From NCBI GenBank assembly GCA_031271755.1, contig JAISVB010000067.1, positions 1 through 64,000 on the forward strand: a stretch of 64,000 bases of DNA, read 5' to 3'. The stretch comes from Culturomica sp. (GTDB taxonomy: Bacteria > Bacteroidota > Bacteroidia > Bacteroidales > Marinifilaceae). The notes below the pieces were generated by a model that was not told where the DNA came from, searched no databases, and was given only the letters and a program-made list of their open reading frames with translations. This document shows, in pieces, positions 31,751-41,347 of this stretch (position 1 is its first letter; every line of letters starts with the position of its first letter). Both the position numbers and the translations under genes were made by a program.

Positions 31751-33205
31751 ATGGACTGGTTGGCGATCCTCCTATATGCTTTGATGCTGTTGTACCTCGG
31801 AACCATCCTGACGGCCGCTTACAACATCATCCTGGAAAATCGGAATCCGGTCAAGACAGTTGCCTGGGTGGTGGTGATCCTGTTGTTGCCGCTGATCGGT
31901 TTTCTTTTCTTTCTCTATTTCGGGGTGAATTACCGGAAAAACAAGATGTTCTCTATGAAAGAGCTGGGGGACGTTAAGTGGTTGCAGTACATGAGCGAGG
32001 ACCAGAAGCAACGGCTGCGAAAGTCCGAGATATTGAAGCGGGAAGAGCAGAAAGAGTGGCAAAAACTGATGACCTTGTTGCTGAACAACAGCAAGGCGCT
32101 GCTGACCCGTTACAACAAAGTGGAGATATTGAACGACGGAAAAGAGACCTTTCCGGCTATTTTCAACGCTATTGCCAAAGCTAAAAAATTCATCCACCTG
32201 GAGTATTACATTGTGGAGAAGGGAGAGCTTGCCTCCCGGTTGAAAGAGCTGTTGACGGCGAAAGCGCGGGCGGGAGTAGAGGTGCGTTTTATTTACGACG
32301 ACGTCGGTTGCTGGTCGCTTTCGAAACAATACATCCGGGAGATGCGGGAAGCCGGGGTGCAGATGGTACCTTTTTTGCCGGTGATCTTTCAGCGTTTGGC
32401 GGACAAAGCCAATTACCGGAATCACCGGAAGATCGTAGTGATAGACGGGGAGGTCGGGTTTGTAGGCGGATTGAATTTTGCAGACCGCTACCTGAACGGG
32501 ATCCCGAAGATCGGTTGTTGGCGCGATACGCATCTCTGCGTGCGGGGCGAGGTGGTGACCTCCCTGAATACGGTGTTCGGGATCGACTGGTATTTTGTCC
32601 GGCAGGAGCTGTTGTTGAACAGAGAGGAGTATCTCCCGCACAAAGAGGAGGACGGAAATACATTGATCCAGACGGTGGCTTCGGGCCCCGACAGCGATTG
32701 GTCTTCCATCCAGCAGGCCTACTTTACCCTGATCAATATGGCGAAGAAATATGTCTTTATCTCCACGCCCTATTTTATGCCGGGGGAGACGACGGTCAAC
32801 TGCCTCAAAGCAGCGGCGATGGGCGGGGTGGATGTGCGGCTGATGTTGCCGCACAATTCGGATTCGTTCCTGACGCGCTGGTGTTCCTGTTCCTATGTGG
32901 AGGAGCTGCTGGAGGCGGGCGTGAAGGTATATTGGTACCAGCGGGGATTGAACCACAGCAAGGTGATCGTGGTAGACGGCATTGTGGCCAGCGTGGGAAC
33001 GGCCAACATGGACATGCGGAGTTTTGAAGAGAATTTTGAAGTGAACCTGATTTTGTACGACCGATCCGTGTCGAAAAATTTGGCTTCGTTTTTTATGGAG
33101 GATTTGAAAAACAGCCGGGAGGAGAGCCTCAAGCATTGGAAGTTCCGCCCCAAACGGCAACGGATCAAGGAGTCGTTGGCCCGGTTGTTCGCTCCCCTGC
33201 TTTGA
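31751..33205 (+). CDS. cls: Cardiolipin synthase
   Basis: A 484-residue inner-membrane enzyme that makes cardiolipin from phosphatidylglycerol. Two N-terminal transmembrane segments (about residues 3-25 and 35-57) are followed by two phospholipase D domains. The HKD motifs read HRKIVVIDGEVGFVGG (about residue 220) and HSKVIVVDGIVASVGTANMDMRSFEENFE (about residue 400). Length matches bacterial Cls. The upstream gap to divergent prmC is 63 bases. Confidence 0.93.
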   Translation: MDWLAILLYALMLLYLGTILTAAYNIILENRNPVKTVAWVVVILLLPLIGFLFFLYFGVNYRKNKMFSMKELGDVKWLQYMSEDQKQRLRKSEILKREEQKEWQKLMTLLLNNSKALLTRYNKVEILNDGKETFPAIFNAIAKAKKFIHLEYYIVEKGELASRLKELLTAKARAGVEVRFIYDDVGCWSLSKQYIREMREAGVQMVPFLPVIFQRLADKANYRNHRKIVVIDGEVGFVGGLNFADRYLNGIPKIGCWRDTHLCVRGEVVTSLNTVFGIDWYFVRQELLLNREEYLPHKEEDGNTLIQTVASGPDSDWSSIQQAYFTLINMAKKYVFISTPYFMPGETTVNCLKAAAMGGVDVRLMLPHNSDSFLTRWCSCSYVEELLEAGVKVYWYQRGLNHSKVIVVDGIVASVGTANMDMRSFEENFEVNLILYDRSVSKNLASFFMEDLKNSREESLKHWKFRPKRQRIKESLARLFAPLL

Positions 33206-33237
33206 TGGTAAGGTGTGTAAACTAAAATGATAGGTGT

Positions 33238-35616
33238 ATGGAAGTTTGTATCGATAGCCGTGCGGTGGTCTCTCCGGGGAATACCCTCTTTTTTGCTTTG
33301 AAGGGAAAGAACCACAACGGGCATGATTATGTGCGGGAGTTGTATGAAAAAGGTGTTCGTTCGTTCGTGATCAGCGAAAACCGGGAGGAGTTCGCCGCCT
33401 TGACGGAGGCGAAATTGTTCCGGGTAGAGCAGGTATTGGATGCTTTGCAGAGTTATGCGCGGGCGCACCGGGAGAAGATGAAGGCGGAGGTGATCGCAGT
33501 GACCGGAAGCAACGGAAAAACTATTGTGAAAGAGTGGCTTTACCAGTTGTTGGCCGATGATTTTTCCGTTTACCGGAGTCCCCGGAGTTACAATTCGCAG
33601 GTCGGCGTACCATTATCGTTGTGCGGCATCGAGGAGTCGACCGAAGTGGCAGTCATCGAAGCCGGGATCTCCCGGAAAGGGGAGATGGTGCGGTTGGAAA
33701 ATATGATCCGCCCCGATACCGGTATTTTTACCCACCTCGGGGATGCTCACGGGGAGAATTTTTCTTCTCTCCGGGAGAAATTGGAGGAGAAGGCGATCCT
33801 GTTCCGCTACTGTTCGACAGTCATTGGGCGGGAGGGGCAAGCCATGGATTACATCGCTTCGACGGTCGATAAAAAAGCCCGGATCGTCCGTTGGGGCGAA
33901 AGCGAAAAAGCCGGTGTCCGTACCCGGGTGCGGGCCGGGAGCGAAAACAGCCGGGAGGTGGAGGTCGTTTACGGAACGGAGCGGTTTACGCTGCATCTTC
34001 CTTTTGGCGATGAGGCTTCGTACGAAAATTGCATGAATGCGGTCTGTGTGCTGTTGCTGAAGGGGATACCGCCGAAGCAGATAGCGGAGAAGGTTTCCTG
34101 GTTGCAACCGATCGCTATGCGGATGGAGATCAAAGAGGGGGTCAACCGCTCTGTGTTGGTAAACGACTACTACAATTCGGACATTGTCTCTTTCCGCGCG
34201 GCTTTGGCGGTGCAGGGAATGCAGGATAAGTCCAAGAGCAGAACCGTCATCCTGTCGGATGTGCTCGATACGGGGATGGAGCCCGATGCATTGTACCGGG
34301 AAGTGGCGGAGCGGTTGGAAGAGGCGGGTGTAACGCTCTTTATCGGCATCGGGGAGGAGTTGCGCAGTCGCCGGGAGTATTTCCGGATGACCGCCCGTTT
34401 TTATCCCGATACGGAGAGTTTTTTGCGCCAGGAAAGCCGGAGCAGTTTCAGCGACCAGGTGATCCTGATCAAAGGCGCCCGCCGGTTCCGGTTTGAGTAC
34501 ATCGCCGGCTTTTTGCAGAAACAGACCCACAACACCGTATTGGAGGTCAGTATGGATGCGATGGTCTCCAATCTGAATTACTTCCGTTCGCTGTTGCCGG
34601 AGCATACGAAACTGGCGGTGATGGTGAAGGCTTTTTCGTACGGGTCGGGAGCCGGAGAGGTGGCTTCCCTGTTGCAGTACCACGGCGTGAATTACCTGAT
34701 GGTGGCTTTTGCGGACGAAGGGATCGCACTCCGGGCGGAGGGGATCACCCTGCCGGTCGCTGTGATGAATCCGCAGCCGGATTCGTTCGACAGCATGATA
34801 GAGTTTAACCTGGAACCGGAGATCTATTCGCCGGAGCTTTTGACGGCTTTCGACCGGGCGTTGGTGCGGCACGGGCAGGAGAAGTACCCCGTGCACATCA
34901 AATTGAACACCGGCATGAACCGGGCCGGGTTGGATCCCGGAGATACGGCGTTCCTGCGGGAGTTCTTTTCGGTCAAAAGACGGGTGGAGGTGAAGTCGCT
35001 CTTTTCGCATTTGGCCGGAAGCGACGAGGGGCGGTTGGATGAATTTACCCGCCTGCAATATAAAAAATTCCGGGAGATGGCCGACGAGATACAGGCGTTC
35101 CTGCCGAACAGGGCGCTTTTACACATCCTCAATTCCGCCGGGATCGAACGCTTTCCGGAATACAGTTGCGACATGGTCCGGCTGGGAGTGGGGTTGCACG
35201 GCATCAGTGCCGTCGGAGCGGTTTTGGAACCGGTGGCCGCTTTTAAAACATACATCGAATCTGTCCGGGAAGTGAAAAAAGGAGAAACGGTCGGGTACGG
35301 AAGGCGTGGCGTGGCGGAACGGGACTCCCGGATCGCGGTGGTGCCGGTGGGGTACGCCGACGGATTGAACCGCCGCTTGGGAAACGGTGTCGGGGAGATG
35401 TGGGTGAAAGGGAGCCGGGTGCCGGTGATCGGTACGGTCTGCATGGATACCTGCATGCTGGACATAACGGATACACAGGCGGAAACCGGAGATGAGGTCG
35501 AGATCTTCGGCAAACACATTCCGGTCACGGAACTGGCCCAAAAGTTAGGCACCATCCCTTACGAAATATTGACCGGAGTATCCCACCGGGTAAAACGGGT
35601 CTATTACAAAGAGTAA
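33238..35616 (+). CDS. Bifunctional MurF-alanine racemase
   Basis: A 792-residue fusion found in Bacteroidota. Residues about 1-430 form the Mur ligase MurF, which adds D-Ala-D-Ala to the UDP-MurNAc-tripeptide, with the ATP loop VTGSNGKTIVKEWL (near residue 90). Residues about 435-792 form a PLP alanine racemase. The PLP-binding lysine is K464 in VMVKAFSYGSG, and the substrate-binding GYGRRG block and VPVGYADGLNRRL are present. The fusion places D-Ala production and its use in one polypeptide. The only departure from the common MurF loop is Ile after GKT instead of Thr, as in many relatives. Confidence 0.95.
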   Translation: MEVCIDSRAVVSPGNTLFFALKGKNHNGHDYVRELYEKGVRSFVISENREEFAALTEAKLFRVEQVLDALQSYARAHREKMKAEVIAVTGSNGKTIVKEWLYQLLADDFSVYRSPRSYNSQVGVPLSLCGIEESTEVAVIEAGISRKGEMVRLENMIRPDTGIFTHLGDAHGENFSSLREKLEEKAILFRYCSTVIGREGQAMDYIASTVDKKARIVRWGESEKAGVRTRVRAGSENSREVEVVYGTERFTLHLPFGDEASYENCMNAVCVLLLKGIPPKQIAEKVSWLQPIAMRMEIKEGVNRSVLVNDYYNSDIVSFRAALAVQGMQDKSKSRTVILSDVLDTGMEPDALYREVAERLEEAGVTLFIGIGEELRSRREYFRMTARFYPDTESFLRQESRSSFSDQVILIKGARRFRFEYIAGFLQKQTHNTVLEVSMDAMVSNLNYFRSLLPEHTKLAVMVKAFSYGSGAGEVASLLQYHGVNYLMVAFADEGIALRAEGITLPVAVMNPQPDSFDSMIEFNLEPEIYSPELLTAFDRALVRHGQEKYPVHIKLNTGMNRAGLDPGDTAFLREFFSVKRRVEVKSLFSHLAGSDEGRLDEFTRLQYKKFREMADEIQAFLPNRALLHILNSAGIERFPEYSCDMVRLGVGLHGISAVGAVLEPVAAFKTYIESVREVKKGETVGYGRRGVAERDSRIAVVPVGYADGLNRRLGNGVGEMWVKGSRVPVIGTVCMDTCMLDITDTQAETGDEVEIFGKHIPVTELAQKLGTIPYEILTGVSHRVKRVYYKE

Positions 35617-35635
35617 ATTTGAACAGCCTCTTTTC

Positions 35636-37024
35636 CTATTCCAGTTTTTTCAGGTCTTCCAGGATATCCTCCAATATCTGAGGCTTGCTGACAATTTTGT
35701 GCTCGGCGTCTACTAAAAACATCATGGGGGTGGCGTACAGGTTAAAGTTCGCCGCCGTTTCGCTTTCAAAGCCGCCCGGAATGTAGGTATTGGTCCAGGG
35801 CATCGGAGAGATCCTCGACAGTTTTTTCCACTCCTCCCGGTCCTGGTCGATCGAAACGGTTACCAATTTGACCCCGTGGGCATCCAAAAGTCCCTCTTTC
35901 ACTAAAGCGGGCAGCTCTTCGACGATCAGTTTCCAGCAGTGCGGGCATCCGGTTTGCCAGAAGATGATCAATACATACGGCGAGAGGTCTGCATACAGGT
36001 TGTAGGCGACGTTGGCCGTGTCGATGGAAAAAAAGTCCGGGATCTCTCCGCCGATGAGCATGTTCTGCGCTTCTTCCAACCGCCGTTTGGTCAGCTCCAG
36101 CGGCCCCTCGCACTGTTCCAGGTAGTTTTTTGAGATGTAATTCAACGCCTCTTCGTATTTCCACGCTTCCAGACCGGTGATGATGAAATTCAGCAACTGG
36201 TTGCGTATCCGGTCGTTTTCGCTGATGCGCCCGATCAGATCGTCGAGGTGTTTCATCAGTTCTGCTTCGCTTTCCCGGGGGGATCGCTGTTGCATAGCAA
36301 AGTAGCTCAAATACTGGTACAGTTTATTGGTGTAGGCGGAGGTGTACAGCAGGGTGGTGTCCGTGAAGCGGATCGCATCGAAGAAGTGTCCCTTGAAGAG
36401 CGAATCGCGCTGGGCGGGCGAAACATCCCCGCCGCTGAAAGGCATTTTCAGGGTTTGGATGATGCGGGCGGCCAGCATCTCTTTATTGGCTTGGTAGATG
36501 CTGTCGATCAAGGAGTTCCTGTTTTTCTGAAACGCTTGAAAATAGGAGGAAACTGTTTGGTACAGGTCGTCCCGGTCGGGGTATTGCCCGATAAATTGTT
36601 CCAAAAGCCCCAATTTCTGAACGATCCGGGTGTCTTGCCGGATGTAGTCATAAAACAGTTGGTTCTCTTTGGACCGGATGACGTTCAGAGTCGCTAAGGG
36701 ATTGGTGAAATCCAGTTCGACCTCGATATCCTCCCGGTTGAAAAAGAGTTCGATAGCAGTCGGTTGCGAATTCCGGGCGTAGGGCGAGATACCGAGCAGG
36801 GCTTGTATATTGCCGGGAGGCAGGGTTTCCGGCACCCGGAACAGGAGCTCCTCGCCGGTTATGGCCGGAAGGCTGTCGATGATGAAAAAATCCCCGTTGA
36901 ACACTTGCAACAGCTTGGGCTTGCTTCCTTCGGGAAGATTCTTGACATGTATTTTCACTTCGTAATCTTTGCCCGTGCAAAAAAGCGGCAACAGGAGCAA
37001 TAAAGAGAGGATCCGGAACATCAT
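35636..37024 (-). CDS. Thioredoxin-fold periplasmic protein (TlpA-like, DUF5106 type)
   Basis: A 462-residue protein with a signal peptide or lipoprotein-like start (MMFRILSLLLLLPLFCTGK). A beta-rich N-terminal domain (about residues 22-115) and a helical linker (about 120-320) precede a C-terminal thioredoxin-fold domain with redox motif QTGCPHCWK (about residue 358). The LFC before TGK resembles a lipobox but has a non-typical position, so lipidation is uncertain. It probably acts in periplasmic thiol exchange. The stop codon is 20 bases from that of the convergent murF-alr gene. Confidence 0.78.
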   Translation of the reverse strand: MMFRILSLLLLLPLFCTGKDYEVKIHVKNLPEGSKPKLLQVFNGDFFIIDSLPAITGEELLFRVPETLPPGNIQALLGISPYARNSQPTAIELFFNREDIEVELDFTNPLATLNVIRSKENQLFYDYIRQDTRIVQKLGLLEQFIGQYPDRDDLYQTVSSYFQAFQKNRNSLIDSIYQANKEMLAARIIQTLKMPFSGGDVSPAQRDSLFKGHFFDAIRFTDTTLLYTSAYTNKLYQYLSYFAMQQRSPRESEAELMKHLDDLIGRISENDRIRNQLLNFIITGLEAWKYEEALNYISKNYLEQCEGPLELTKRRLEEAQNMLIGGEIPDFFSIDTANVAYNLYADLSPYVLIIFWQTGCPHCWKLIVEELPALVKEGLLDAHGVKLVTVSIDQDREEWKKLSRISPMPWTNTYIPGGFESETAANFNLYATPMMFLVDAEHKIVSKPQILEDILEDLKKLE

Positions 37025-37048
37025 ATCGCTTTGTTTAGCGGAGAGCCG

Positions 37049-37969
37049 TCAGGCTATCCAGTTAGTAATATTTTGAACAACAATTTTGATCCGTTCGGCG
37101 AACGCTTCCCGGGTGGCATACCCCAAATGGGGAAGCATCAACAGGTTGGGCGCCCCGAACAGGATATCGCCGGGAGACAGGGGCGGTTCCCGGTCGTACA
37201 CATCGACGGCGGCGCCGGCGATCCTGCCCTCTGTCAACGCCTGGCAGAGGGCTTCTTTGTTGACGACAGGCCCCCGGGCGGTATTGATCAGAATGGCATG
37301 CGGTTGCATCAGGGAGAACTCCCGGCTGTCGATAAAATTCTCCGTATCCGGCGTCAGCGGCAGGTGAACGGAGAGAATATCCGCCTCCCGGCAAAGCGTC
37401 TCCTTGTCTACCGAGGTGACCTGTTCCAGCGTCCGGGGCGTCCGGTTGTACCCGATCACCCGGCAACCGAATGCCGACGCCAGCGTAGCCACCTGCCGGC
37501 CGATCCGGCCCAAGCCGATGATGCCGACCGTTTTCCCGCGCAGTTCCGAACCGGTAAAGTTATTCCGGCTGCCGTACATGCGGGTGATGGTGTTTCCGTT
37601 GGCAATTTGCCGGTACACATCCAACATCATGCCGATGGCCAGTTCCGCTACGGCGTGGGTAGAGTACCCGGCAGCGTTGCAAACGGTTATACCCCTTGCT
37701 CTGCAGGCTTCCAGATCGATATGATCCAGGCCGGTAAAGGCGACGGAGATCATTTTCAGCCGGGGGCAGGCATCAAAAAAACTTTTTCGCAACGGAATGT
37801 TGCTCAGTACGATGGCATCGGCCTCCCGGGATCTTTCGATCAGCACCGGCTCCTCCTCCCTTCTGTCGGCGTAAAAAGTAAACGTATGACCTTTTTCCTG
37901 CAACGGTTTGCACAGGGACCGGATCACACATTCGCATACGCCGAGAGGTTCTAAGAATACAATGTGCAT
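37049..37969 (-). CDS. D-isomer specific 2-hydroxyacid dehydrogenase
   Basis: A 306-residue NAD(P)-dependent dehydrogenase. The nucleotide-binding motif GIIGLGRIGRQVATLASAFG (about residues 146-165) is followed by the substrate Arg in INTARGPVVN, the Glu in DREPP and the His in MLPHLGYAT, the full catalytic set. The substrate cannot be named; 2-ketoacids or glycerate-like compounds are likely. ATG 37969 (MHIVFLEPLG) is used because a longer frame would begin inside the divergent promoter region. Confidence 0.87.
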   Translation of the reverse strand: MHIVFLEPLGVCECVIRSLCKPLQEKGHTFTFYADRREEEPVLIERSREADAIVLSNIPLRKSFFDACPRLKMISVAFTGLDHIDLEACRARGITVCNAAGYSTHAVAELAIGMMLDVYRQIANGNTITRMYGSRNNFTGSELRGKTVGIIGLGRIGRQVATLASAFGCRVIGYNRTPRTLEQVTSVDKETLCREADILSVHLPLTPDTENFIDSREFSLMQPHAILINTARGPVVNKEALCQALTEGRIAGAAVDVYDREPPLSPGDILFGAPNLLMLPHLGYATREAFAERIKIVVQNITNWIA

Positions 37970-37979
37970 GACAATTGTG

Positions 37980-38014
37980 TTTGCAGACAAAGTTAGCGAC
38001 TTTTTGTATCTTTG
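37980..38014 (+). promoter_or_regulatory. Promoter of mfd-coaX
   Basis: TATCTTTG at 38007-38014 is a consensus -7 box, with TTTG at 37980-37983, spaced 23 bases, slightly long. The promoter interleaves with that of the divergent dehydrogenase. A transcript from here would begin near 38020, which rules out the mfd start at 38012. Confidence 0.55.
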
Positions 38015-38018
38015 CAAA
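37988..38018 (-). promoter_or_regulatory. Promoter of the 2-hydroxyacid dehydrogenase gene
   Basis: On the minus strand TTTG (38015-38018) and TAACTTTG (37988-37995) are exactly 19 bases apart, a full consensus match. The start codon is 18 bases beyond the -7 box. The -33 box immediately follows the mfd -7 box on the opposite strand. Confidence 0.65.
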
Positions 38019-38038
38019 GAGAATATCAAAGGACGATT

Positions 38039-41000
38039 TTGGAGATAAAAGAGTTACTATCGAAATACCGGGATTCTCCGGTGATCCGGAAATTGACGGA
38101 GCGGTTGCAGGGAGAGGGAAAATACCGGTTAATGAACAATGCGGGGTCGGTGACGGCTGTTTTGGTGAGCGCCATGATTCGGGCGCGTCCCGGTTTCCGG
38201 GTGGTGGTGTTGAATGACCGGGAAGAGGCGGCTTATTTTTACAACGATGTGCTGGCCTTTGTTCCGGAGGAACAGGTAGCCTTTCTGCCCTCTTCGTACC
38301 GCCGCTACCTCACGCCGGATGAAAAAGACAACGACTCCGTGCTGGTGCGGACGGAAGTCCTGAAAAATCTGGCCAACGGCAGGACAAAGGTGCTGGTAAC
38401 CTATCCGGAAGCATTGGCGGAGCGGGTGGTCGGAAAGAGCGTGCTGGAAAAAATGTCCATGACGGTGCGGAAAGGCGATGCGTTGTCCCTCTCTTTTCTG
38501 GAAGATCTTTTGACGCAGTATGATTTTGTCCGGAGCGATTTTGTTTTTGAACCGGGACAGTTCGCCGTGCGGGGCAGTTTGGTGGATGTTTACTCGTATG
38601 CAGAGGAGCGGCCTGTGCGCATCGATTTTTTCGGTGACGAAGTGGAGTCGGTTCGCTTTTTTGACGTAGAAACCCAGTTGTCCGAGCAACCGGTGGAGGA
38701 AACGACGATCGTCCCGGATTTGAGCAACAATCCCTCCGGACAGGCCCGGGCATCCCTGTTCGAATACTTTCCGGAGAAGCCGGTGTGGTGGATCCGGAAC
38801 GGCCTGTTTATGTACGACCATTTGCAGGCGTTGACGGCGGAAACGGAGCCCGGTCTTTTGACGGGGACGGAGGAGCTGTTCGGTTTTATGGAGCGGTGCA
38901 GCGTGGTGGAGTGGGGGCCGGATATGTATTTCCGGGGAACCCTGATCAATGCCGAGTGTGAAGCGCAGCCGGCGGTGAACAAGCAGTTCGACCTGTTGGC
39001 CGATCTGTTGCAGCAACGGCAGGCAGACGGGTATCAGATCTGCATCTGTTCGGTGAACAGCCGCCAGATCGATCGCCTGCGGGATATCTTTTCGGACAAA
39101 GGTTTCCGGATCGACTTTACGTATGTGGAAGGGGTGATCCACGAGGGTTTTTCCGACCGGCAATTGAAACTGTGCGTTTATACGGAGCACCAGCTTTTTG
39201 ACCGTTACCACAAATACCGCTTGCAGACCACTCGCATCCGCAAAGGACGGGAGTCCATCACGGTCAGCGAGTTGCAGAATCTGCATCCGGGCGATTACGT
39301 GGTGCATGTGGATCACGGTATCGGCCGTTTCGGCGGTTTGGTAAAGATAAACAACAACGGCAAGGAGCAGGAGGCGATCCGGCTGGTCTACAAAAACAAC
39401 TCGGAACTCTATGTCAGCCTGCACGCCTTGCACAAAATCTCCAAGTACAAGGGGAAAGACGGCGAACCGCCGGTGGTGAACCGGTTGGGAGGAAGCACCT
39501 GGAACCGCCTGAAACAGAAGACCAAATCCCGTGTCAAGGACATTGCCCGGGAGTTGATCGCCCTCTACGCCAAGCGTAAGGAGGAGCGGGCGTTTGCATT
39601 CAGCAAGGACAGTTATCTGCAGGAGGAGATGGAGGCCTCTTTTGTATACGAGGAGACTCCGGATCAGATGAAAGCGATCGAGGCGGTGAAGGAGGACATG
39701 GAGCGGGCGGAGGTGATGGATCGTCTGATCTGCGGGGATGTCGGTTTTGGGAAAACGGAGGTGGCGATGCGGGCGGCATTCAAGGCCGTGGCGGACAGCA
39801 AGCAGGTGGCAGTGTTGGTCCCGACTACCGTATTGGCTTACCAGCACTACAACACCTTCGTGAAACGCATGGAAGGATTGCCCTGCCGCATTGAATACGT
39901 CAGCCGGATGAAACGAAGTTCGGACATCAAACGGGTGCTGCAAGAGTTGGCGGCAGGGAAAGTGGACATCGTGATCGGCACCCATCGGTTGATCGGCAAA
40001 GATGTGATATTCAAAGACCTGGGATTGCTGATCATCGACGAAGAACAAAAGTTCGGGGTCGGTGCGAAAGAGAAGTTGAAACAATTGAAACTGAATGTGG
40101 ATACGATGACCATGACAGCCACTCCGATTCCCCGCACCCTGCAATTTTCCCTGATGGGCGCCCGGGACATGTCGATCATCCGAACGCCGCCTTCGAATCG
40201 GTATCCGATCGTTACCGAATTGCACCGTTTCGACGAAAAACTGATCCGAGAAGCGGTGCTTTACGAGATGGAGCGGAACGGGCAGGTTTTTTTTATCCAC
40301 AACCGCATCGATACCATCCGGGACGTTCAGACCATGCTTCACCGGTTGATACCGGAGGTAAAAAGTTGCGTGGTGCACGGGCAGATGTCCGGAGATGAGT
40401 TGGAACAGACGATGCACGACTTTATCCGGGGGGATCACGATGTCCTGATCGCCACGACCATTGTGGAGTCCGGGTTGGATATCCCCAATGCCAATACCAT
40501 CATTATCAACCAGGCGCAGAATTACGGGCTGAGCGATCTGCACCAGTTGCGGGGCCGGGTGGGCCGTTCGAACCGGAAAGCGTTCTGTTACCTGATGACT
40601 CCCTCTTTGGACTTGATGAATCCGGACGCCCGGAGGCGTTTGAAGGCCATCGAGGATTTCAGCGGTTTGGGGAGCGGCTTTAACATTGCCATGCAGGACC
40701 TGGATATCCGGGGAGCGGGAAATGTGTTGGGGGCGGAGCAGTCCGGCTTTATTTCGGAGATCGGATACGAAACCTATCAGCGTATCCTCAACGAAGCGTT
40801 GCTGGAGTTGCGGGACGAGGAGTTCCCGGATTTGCAGACCGGGGGGACGGAGCGGCAGCGGGGGTATGTGACGGATTGTGTGGTGGACTCCGATTTTGAG
40901 GTGCTGATCCCGGAAGAGTACGTGGAGAACGTCAGTGAACGGATCCGGTTGTACCGGGAGTTGGACAACATCTCCGAAGAGGAAGAGTTGGATCTGTTTG

Positions 41001-41347
41001 CCGGAAAGATGAAAGACCGTTTCGGGCAACTCCCGCCGCAGGTACTGAATTTGCTGGAGATCGTGCGAATCCGGAGGAAAAGCATGGAGCTGGGAATTGA
41101 ACGCCTGTCGGCGAAAAACGGCCGGATGACGATGTTTTTTATCAGTGATCCCGCCTCCTCCTTCTACAAATCCACCCTGTTTACCGATCTGCTGCAATTT
41201 GTCCGGCAGCAGCCGTTGCCTTGCCGGCTCAGCGAACACAATCAAAAACTTTCGCTTTCATTTACCGGTGTGGAGAGTGTGGAAACGATGTCCCGTTATG
41301 TGGGGAAAATGCACAAAATCCTGATCGCGCATGAACCTGTTAGTTGA
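38039..41347 (+). CDS. mfd: Transcription-repair coupling factor
   Basis: A 1102-residue DNA translocase that removes RNA polymerase stalled at lesions and recruits UvrA. The N-terminal UvrB-like part is followed by the RNA polymerase-interacting domain (HPGDYVVHVDHGIGRFGGL) and the helicase core with Walker A GDVGFGKTEVAMRAAFKA, DEEQKFGV and TATPIPRTLQFS. The C-terminal domain completes the usual architecture. The start chosen is TTG 38039, five bases after AAAGGA. An upstream in-frame TTG at 38012 lies inside the promoter and before the expected transcription start. The 3' end overlaps coaX by 17 bases. Confidence 0.92.
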   Translation: MEIKELLSKYRDSPVIRKLTERLQGEGKYRLMNNAGSVTAVLVSAMIRARPGFRVVVLNDREEAAYFYNDVLAFVPEEQVAFLPSSYRRYLTPDEKDNDSVLVRTEVLKNLANGRTKVLVTYPEALAERVVGKSVLEKMSMTVRKGDALSLSFLEDLLTQYDFVRSDFVFEPGQFAVRGSLVDVYSYAEERPVRIDFFGDEVESVRFFDVETQLSEQPVEETTIVPDLSNNPSGQARASLFEYFPEKPVWWIRNGLFMYDHLQALTAETEPGLLTGTEELFGFMERCSVVEWGPDMYFRGTLINAECEAQPAVNKQFDLLADLLQQRQADGYQICICSVNSRQIDRLRDIFSDKGFRIDFTYVEGVIHEGFSDRQLKLCVYTEHQLFDRYHKYRLQTTRIRKGRESITVSELQNLHPGDYVVHVDHGIGRFGGLVKINNNGKEQEAIRLVYKNNSELYVSLHALHKISKYKGKDGEPPVVNRLGGSTWNRLKQKTKSRVKDIARELIALYAKRKEERAFAFSKDSYLQEEMEASFVYEETPDQMKAIEAVKEDMERAEVMDRLICGDVGFGKTEVAMRAAFKAVADSKQVAVLVPTTVLAYQHYNTFVKRMEGLPCRIEYVSRMKRSSDIKRVLQELAAGKVDIVIGTHRLIGKDVIFKDLGLLIIDEEQKFGVGAKEKLKQLKLNVDTMTMTATPIPRTLQFSLMGARDMSIIRTPPSNRYPIVTELHRFDEKLIREAVLYEMERNGQVFFIHNRIDTIRDVQTMLHRLIPEVKSCVVHGQMSGDELEQTMHDFIRGDHDVLIATTIVESGLDIPNANTIIINQAQNYGLSDLHQLRGRVGRSNRKAFCYLMTPSLDLMNPDARRRLKAIEDFSGLGSGFNIAMQDLDIRGAGNVLGAEQSGFISEIGYETYQRILNEALLELRDEEFPDLQTGGTERQRGYVTDCVVDSDFEVLIPEEYVENVSERIRLYRELDNISEEEELDLFAGKMKDRFGQLPPQVLNLLEIVRIRRKSMELGIERLSAKNGRMTMFFISDPASSFYKSTLFTDLLQFVRQQPLPCRLSEHNQKLSLSFTGVESVETMSRYVGKMHKILIAHEPVS

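Noticed and set aside
38129-41245. A 1038-codon open frame on the minus strand opposite mfd, and similar long minus-strand frames such as 90-1901 and 12265-14436
   Set aside because: They mirror real genes in G+C-rich codons, have no recognisable domains and are rich in H, R, L, P and Q as expected for antisense shadows.
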